Source: Gammaproteobacteria bacterium
GTDB taxonomy: Bacteria > Pseudomonadota > Gammaproteobacteria > SZUA-140
Length of the DNA stretch: 64,000 nt
Direction: 5' to 3'
NCBI GenBank assembly: GCA_021648525.1
Contig: JAKISP010000014.1
Location: 1 to 64,000, forward strand
Under the pieces are notes generated by a model. It saw only the letters and a program-made list of their open reading frames with translations, was not told the DNA's origin and did no database searches. The stretch's first letter is position 1, and every line of letters starts with the position of its first letter. Shown here in pieces: positions 61,501-64,000 of the stretch. A program made the position numbers and the translations under genes.

Positions 61501-61750
61501 TAACAAAAAAACTCGCCAGGTCTGTGTCACCTCCATCCACACAGTACCAGACAGACAACGCCTGCTTTGCTTCCACATAGCTGGAAGCGAGTGTCGTTTT
61601 TCCATATCCCGCAGATGCAAGCACTGCGGTAGCCGGTAGATTTGCTGCACCATCAAGAACATCAAAAAGACGTGGCCGAGTGATAACCTTATGCATGAGT
61701 GGTCGGTAGATTTTACGCGAGCCAGACAGCGTCCGTTTTTTTACCGTCAA
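58520..61750 (-). CDS. Large MalT/SARP-like ATPase regulator with BTAD domain
   Basis: A 1076-residue regulator. The N-terminal part is a STAND/MalT-like NTPase (Walker A ASAGYGKTTLA near residue 46; Walker B YLVFDDIHE), the middle is helical repeat sequence of TPR type, and the C-terminal about 250 residues hold a winged-helix-like segment (IRIYTLGRFEIYIDGQRLE, SRPKLFALLKTLIA, DTTLFRLRKMLG) and a bacterial transcriptional activator domain with TPR-like helices, as in SARP regulators. A MalT-type LuxR helix-turn-helix is absent. It would sense a ligand or protein with its NTPase part. It is divergent from the secreted-protein gene at 62023, its probable target. Confidence 0.87.
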   Translation of the reverse strand: MTVKKRTLSGSRKIYRPLMHKVITRPRLFDVLDGAANLPATAVLASAGYGKTTLASSYVEAKQALSVWYCVDGGDTDLASFFVNFTLAVQQVVAPGKRKIIPSYQAENGLNIKGFARRYFEAVYQCLACPFYLVFDDIHECPSQQWADVITVAIDGLPVNGRVFIIGRHALPAAFSRLNLNQLIYTLREKELHFNNNELTQLATIHDIDIFSQQQCDKLQKVMAGWVAGLTLLLSRNNKIDSTAMQAFDTQEELLNYFKNEVLRHIDDQTREVLYRTCYLPDLSIESAMALTQNPQVADILKNLHDQRYFTYRIAGDAIIYRYHPLFRTLLMAQSKEALSAQNRQQVLDTSIDLLEKEGALEAAVTLLIQINNVTRLAQFIILRAKELLIGNRMQTLMKCLQHIPAETLVASGWLLYWRGMSTVPMRPQMARQDFVAAFDYFSSMSDATGQCLSIVGVIDSYLFERDEFVSLDPWIEKVDQLRTVFDQKVVPPALNVLTLKMFSALLHRAPGHNDFGLWLERIENIPMAELPPSLRITRQVSLTLHGIWLGDFQRAAMYHRVLENQLNNSSEHVPTILWYTIHCCFLWATGQAKKSLAAAKEGLLRVKEYNLPLLNFGLLTHGAAAALMDHNNEEAKKLLDAATPVASESGQTHLVLYHMLHTVYSCRNGDNEAARYYSKAALDSSMASGLPFFQSSAHLNRAQFYLLDGNIEKAMHHMNASNDLAIQMNSNFHQFQRLLLAAILDWSLGQRDSALVFLKKSLLLARQYHLLPGLWIAEDELTQILMQAIRHDIESVVAQKIISQRQLMPGTPPYDIEEWPWPIRIYTLGRFEIYIDGQRLEAPARSRPKLFALLKTLIAFGGTQVREERISENVWPDAEGDAAHQLFDTTLFRLRKMLGLHHVLINREGTLSLNKRYCWLDTWALNSEIDTLASLIETKGVTDDEIKKHENRIYRVYHGDFLCSEEHLPIALHEQQKINSKLLNTLFKLADYWLLNNSAKEAETCLKKINAVFPLAEKACLMLMKLFRSQHRFSDAVHIYKTCQQRLMRERHSKPSYEVESEYKKLPDSAHDESL

Positions 61751-61853
61751 CCTAATACCCTTATCAATTATTTGTTATTCAGCGGAGAGCAGGCTATCAC
61801 CCCTCTCATCAATCGGGTGTCCAGCATAAATGCTCAATCATCACCGGATACAG

Positions 61854-61875
61854 GCTTACTGTAAGCTTATTGTAA
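61854..61875. promoter_or_regulatory. Tandem 11-bp direct repeats, probable SARP-type activator site
   Basis: GCTTACTGTAA and GCTTATTGTAA follow each other directly with one mismatch. SARP/BTAD activators bind direct repeats spaced about 11 bp near -35, and a CATAAT (61888-61893) resembling a -10 box for rightward transcription comes 12 bases on. The site lies between the SARP-like regulator gene and the secreted-protein gene at 62023. Confidence 0.6.
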
Positions 61876-62022
61876 GTGACCGGGATTCATAATTTTTCAC
61901 TCTGACCGTATAGATATTAGCACAGCCTTTACAATGAATTTGGCGTGCAATGAGTTATTTGTGTCGGCGTAATGAGCTTTGATGGTGTTTATAATTTAAC
62001 CCAATAAAGGAAGGTGGAACAG

Positions 62023-62754
62023 ATGAAATCAAAACAACTGACAGCTATTTTAAGCGGCGTATTACTCGGCCTGGCAGCCATATCCCCAGCACTCGCTGGC
62101 AGCTGGAGTCACAACAATAACAAGACTGTTATTGTTAGTGAGTCATTGGTACTTGGTGTTCAGGTGATGACCGAAAATGGCTTTATGGAACCTGAGCCGG
62201 GCATCACAGATGAAAGCAGCGTGCTTTTTAATATCCCCGCCGATGGCACTGATCCGGTGCCCTTAAGGCAAGTCCCGACCTTATATATTACTGATGGGCT
62301 TAATCCCGTGGTCATTGATGAGTCTATCAGCACGGACAATAAGATGCGGGGGCTGGCATTTCCTGGTACACCAAATCCAATTACTTACGGCGACTGGCTG
62401 GACATTGGCGAATCAAAGCTCATTGTTAAGACCCTCAACAACGGCATGACAAAAATCAGAATGAAGGTCAAAGGCTTGCTGCCAAATAGCCTTTATACCG
62501 TTTGGCAGTTTAATGTGATGCCCGGACCACCCGGACCTTTTGGTGGCATCCCTAATGTACTCGCCACCGATCATAGAGGAAATGCGACCCTGAAGCGGAC
62601 ACTCCCTTTTAACTTCCTGGAAACTGTAAAAAACCTGGATCTCATCTATCACTCTGACCACAGTGTCTATGGCGGCACACCTTCCCGGATCAATGTATTT
62701 GCAGGCCATGACCAACATGTCCAGCTGAGATTTGATGTACAGGCAACGCAATAA
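62023..62754 (+). CDS. Secreted protein related to the 10.6-kb and 9.1-kb proteins
   Basis: A 243-residue protein from the ATG after AAAGGAAGGTGG. Signal peptide LSGVLLGLAAISPALAG. The mature part shares the block PLRQVP, TYGDWLDI, MTKIRMKVKGLLPNSLYTVWQF, GGIPNVLATDHRGNATLKR and HVQLRFDV with the proteins at 10568-11467 and 9135-10502. It lacks the C-terminal small barrel of the larger one. Function unknown; probably envelope-located. It is about 50 kb from its relatives and has its own regulator. Confidence 0.8.
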   Translation: MKSKQLTAILSGVLLGLAAISPALAGSWSHNNNKTVIVSESLVLGVQVMTENGFMEPEPGITDESSVLFNIPADGTDPVPLRQVPTLYITDGLNPVVIDESISTDNKMRGLAFPGTPNPITYGDWLDIGESKLIVKTLNNGMTKIRMKVKGLLPNSLYTVWQFNVMPGPPGPFGGIPNVLATDHRGNATLKRTLPFNFLETVKNLDLIYHSDHSVYGGTPSRINVFAGHDQHVQLRFDVQATQ

Positions 62755-62795
62755 GGTTCGGGATCAAGCGTATCGCGACTTGCCTGCCCCGAATG

Positions 62796-62815
62796 GTGCT
62801 TACTTAAGCACTTTT
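62796..62815 (+). terminator. Short Rho-independent terminator candidate
   Basis: A 6-bp stem (GTGCTT with AAGCAC) around a 4-base loop ACTT, followed by TTTT. It begins 41 bases after the stop of the secreted-protein gene. The stem is short, so it is a weak terminator at best. Confidence 0.45.
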
Positions 62816-62951
62816 AAATATAGTGAATTTGATCCATGGAGGGATCACTTCGTTAACATCTCATGCGAAAAATATCGAAAAATTCACCTCAACACCTCGA
62901 ATAATTAAGGGAATTTAGGTACGATAGCGTCTTTATTTTCATCAGGCTTCA

Positions 62952-63821
62952 ATGATAAACATGAGCGCAAAAATCATCGATGGCAAGGCAATTGCCGCCC
63001 AGATTCGTCAAAACGTCAAACAGCGCGTCGATAAGCGCCTCGGCGAGGGAATTCGCGCCCCTGGGCTTGCCGTAATTCTGGTTGGACAGGACCCCGCCTC
63101 CGAGGTCTACGTCAACAGCAAACGCCGCGACTGCGCCGAAGTGGGTTTTGTCTCAAAATCACATGACCTTCCTGCTGTCACCACCCAGGAGACATTGCTG
63201 GCGCTGATCGAACAACTCAATGGCGACGATCAAATCGATGGCATTCTGGTTCAGCTGCCACTGCCGCAACACATCGACCCCAAAACCGTCATCGAAACCA
63301 TCCATCCCGATAAAGATGTCGATGGCTTTCACCCCTACAACATCGGTCGCCTGACTCAGCGCACCCCACTGCTGCGCCCCTGCACCCCGTTCGGCATCAT
63401 GACCCTACTGGAACATACTGGCGAAAAGATTCAGGGAATGGAAGCAGTCGTGGTTGGCGCCTCCAATATCGTTGGTCGCCCAATGGGGCTAGAACTGCTA
63501 CTCGCCGGTTGCACTGTCACCACCTGTCACCGCTTTACCCTGAACACCCACGAACATGTCTCACGCGCCGATATCGTAGTGGTGGCGGTCGGCAAACCCG
63601 GCATCGTCAAAGGCGAGTGGATCAAACCCGGCGCCATTGTGATTGATGTCGGCATCAACCGCGGTGAAGATGGCAAGCTAATTGGCGATGTCGATTATGA
63701 TGCCGCCGCCGAGCGTGCTGGCTGGATCACCCCGGTACCCGGTGGTGTTGGCCCAATGACCCGCGCAACACTTTTGCAGAATACGCTTTACGCTGCTGAG
63801 AGTCTGCACTTCGACGATTAA
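62952..63821 (+). CDS. folD: Bifunctional methylenetetrahydrofolate dehydrogenase/cyclohydrolase
   Basis: A 289-residue FolD. It shows [35 protein letters not shown] with the catalytic Lys, [56 protein letters not shown] for NADP, and [12 protein letters not shown]. It interconverts methylene-, methenyl- and formyl-tetrahydrofolate. The ATG at 62961 is an alternative start and fits the usual MSAKIIDG beginning. Confidence 0.97.
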   Translation: MINMSAKIIDGKAIAAQIRQNVKQRVDKRLGEGIRAPGLAVILVGQDPASEVYVNSKRRDCAEVGFVSKSHDLPAVTTQETLLALIEQLNGDDQIDGILVQLPLPQHIDPKTVIETIHPDKDVDGFHPYNIGRLTQRTPLLRPCTPFGIMTLLEHTGEKIQGMEAVVVGASNIVGRPMGLELLLAGCTVTTCHRFTLNTHEHVSRADIVVVAVGKPGIVKGEWIKPGAIVIDVGINRGEDGKLIGDVDYDAAAERAGWITPVPGGVGPMTRATLLQNTLYAAESLHFDD

Positions 63822-63924
63822 CGCGCAGCCAGCTATAATTAATCTGCACACCTAATTTGAATCGTGAATTTGCCTCAATAGTCAGTTCACCACAACACCC
63901 CAGCACACAAGGACGCCACACGGC

Positions 63925-64000
63925 ATGAGCGACACTGAACATCCAGAATCAGATAACAGGCCATCCAATTTCATCCGTAACATTATCGATGTAGACCTGA
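63925..64000 (+). CDS. glnS: Glutaminyl-tRNA synthetase, N-terminal fragment (runs off the window)
   Basis: The frame from the ATG at 63925 continues to the end of the window without a stop and encodes about 25 residues, including SNFIRNIIDVDL. The NFIR-x-IID-x-DL segment is the characteristic start of bacterial GlnS, just before its catalytic domain. The folD-glnS arrangement fits a gammaproteobacterial chromosome. Only the first residues are seen, so identity rests on this motif. Confidence 0.75.
   Translation, partial: MSDTEHPESDNRPSNFIRNIIDVDL

Overview
The window reads as a gammaproteobacterial chromosome. The leuC-leuD-leuB-asd-fimV order, ubiG beside a Gph/MupP-type phosphatase and an MtaD-type deaminase, rmuC, folD followed by glnS, and a type IV pilus-like ATPase next to c-di-GMP enzymes are all typical of that class. 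Genus cannot be decided from the sequence alone. No rRNA, tRNA, CRISPR array or intact insertion sequence was seen.

Layout. 0.3-2.4 kb: a possible integrase remnant, a hexose-6-phosphate epimerase-like gene and two small genes. 2.5-6.6 kb (minus strand): rmuC, a Gph/MupP-type phosphatase, ubiG and an MtaD-like deaminase, all housekeeping. 6.9-33.5 kb (minus strand): a visibly AT-richer accessory block of 17 genes, the main interest here. 34.3-41.7 kb (plus): a lower leucine/isovalerate and ketone-body catabolism operon (thiolase, acyl-CoA carboxylase beta subunit, enoyl-CoA hydratase, HMG-CoA lyase, SDR, acetoacetyl-CoA synthetase). 42-50 kb: an orphan ParA, a CHASE-PAS-GGDEF-EAL protein, a PilB/MshE-like ATPase, a GGDEF protein and a CbiQ-like membrane protein. 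50-57.5 kb (minus): leuC-leuD-leuB-asd-fimV. 57.6-64 kb: a LysR regulator, a very large MalT/SARP-like regulator, a divergent secreted protein related to the accessory block, folD and the start of glnS.

The accessory block centres on a 2248-residue iterative polyketide synthase with the enediyne-type (PKSE) order KS-AT-ACP-ACP-KR-DH-PPTase. It is followed by a fused double-hotdog thioesterase like the enediyne TEBC family, and then by four paralogous secreted FG-GAP/ASPIC-UnbV proteins. PKSE, TEBC and UnbV are three members of the conserved enediyne cassette, but no other warhead or tailoring enzyme is present. Instead there are three secreted proteins of an unrecognised family (one looks like a fusion of the domains of the other two), a MarR regulator with a perfect 16-bp palindrome in front of it, and an export-like module: LolD-type ATPase, FtsX-type permease, LolA-like periplasmic carrier and outer-membrane barrel. 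Between these sit a ThiS/MoaD-like GG-terminal protein, a four-helix membrane protein and a YtfJ-like thioredoxin-fold protein. My inference is a system that makes a polyene- or lipid-like PKS product and moves it or places it in the envelope together with several secreted Ca-binding-type proteins, rather than a classical enediyne antibiotic cluster. A further member of the unrecognised secreted family lies at 62 kb, opposite a MalT/SARP-like regulator, with 11-bp direct repeats between them.
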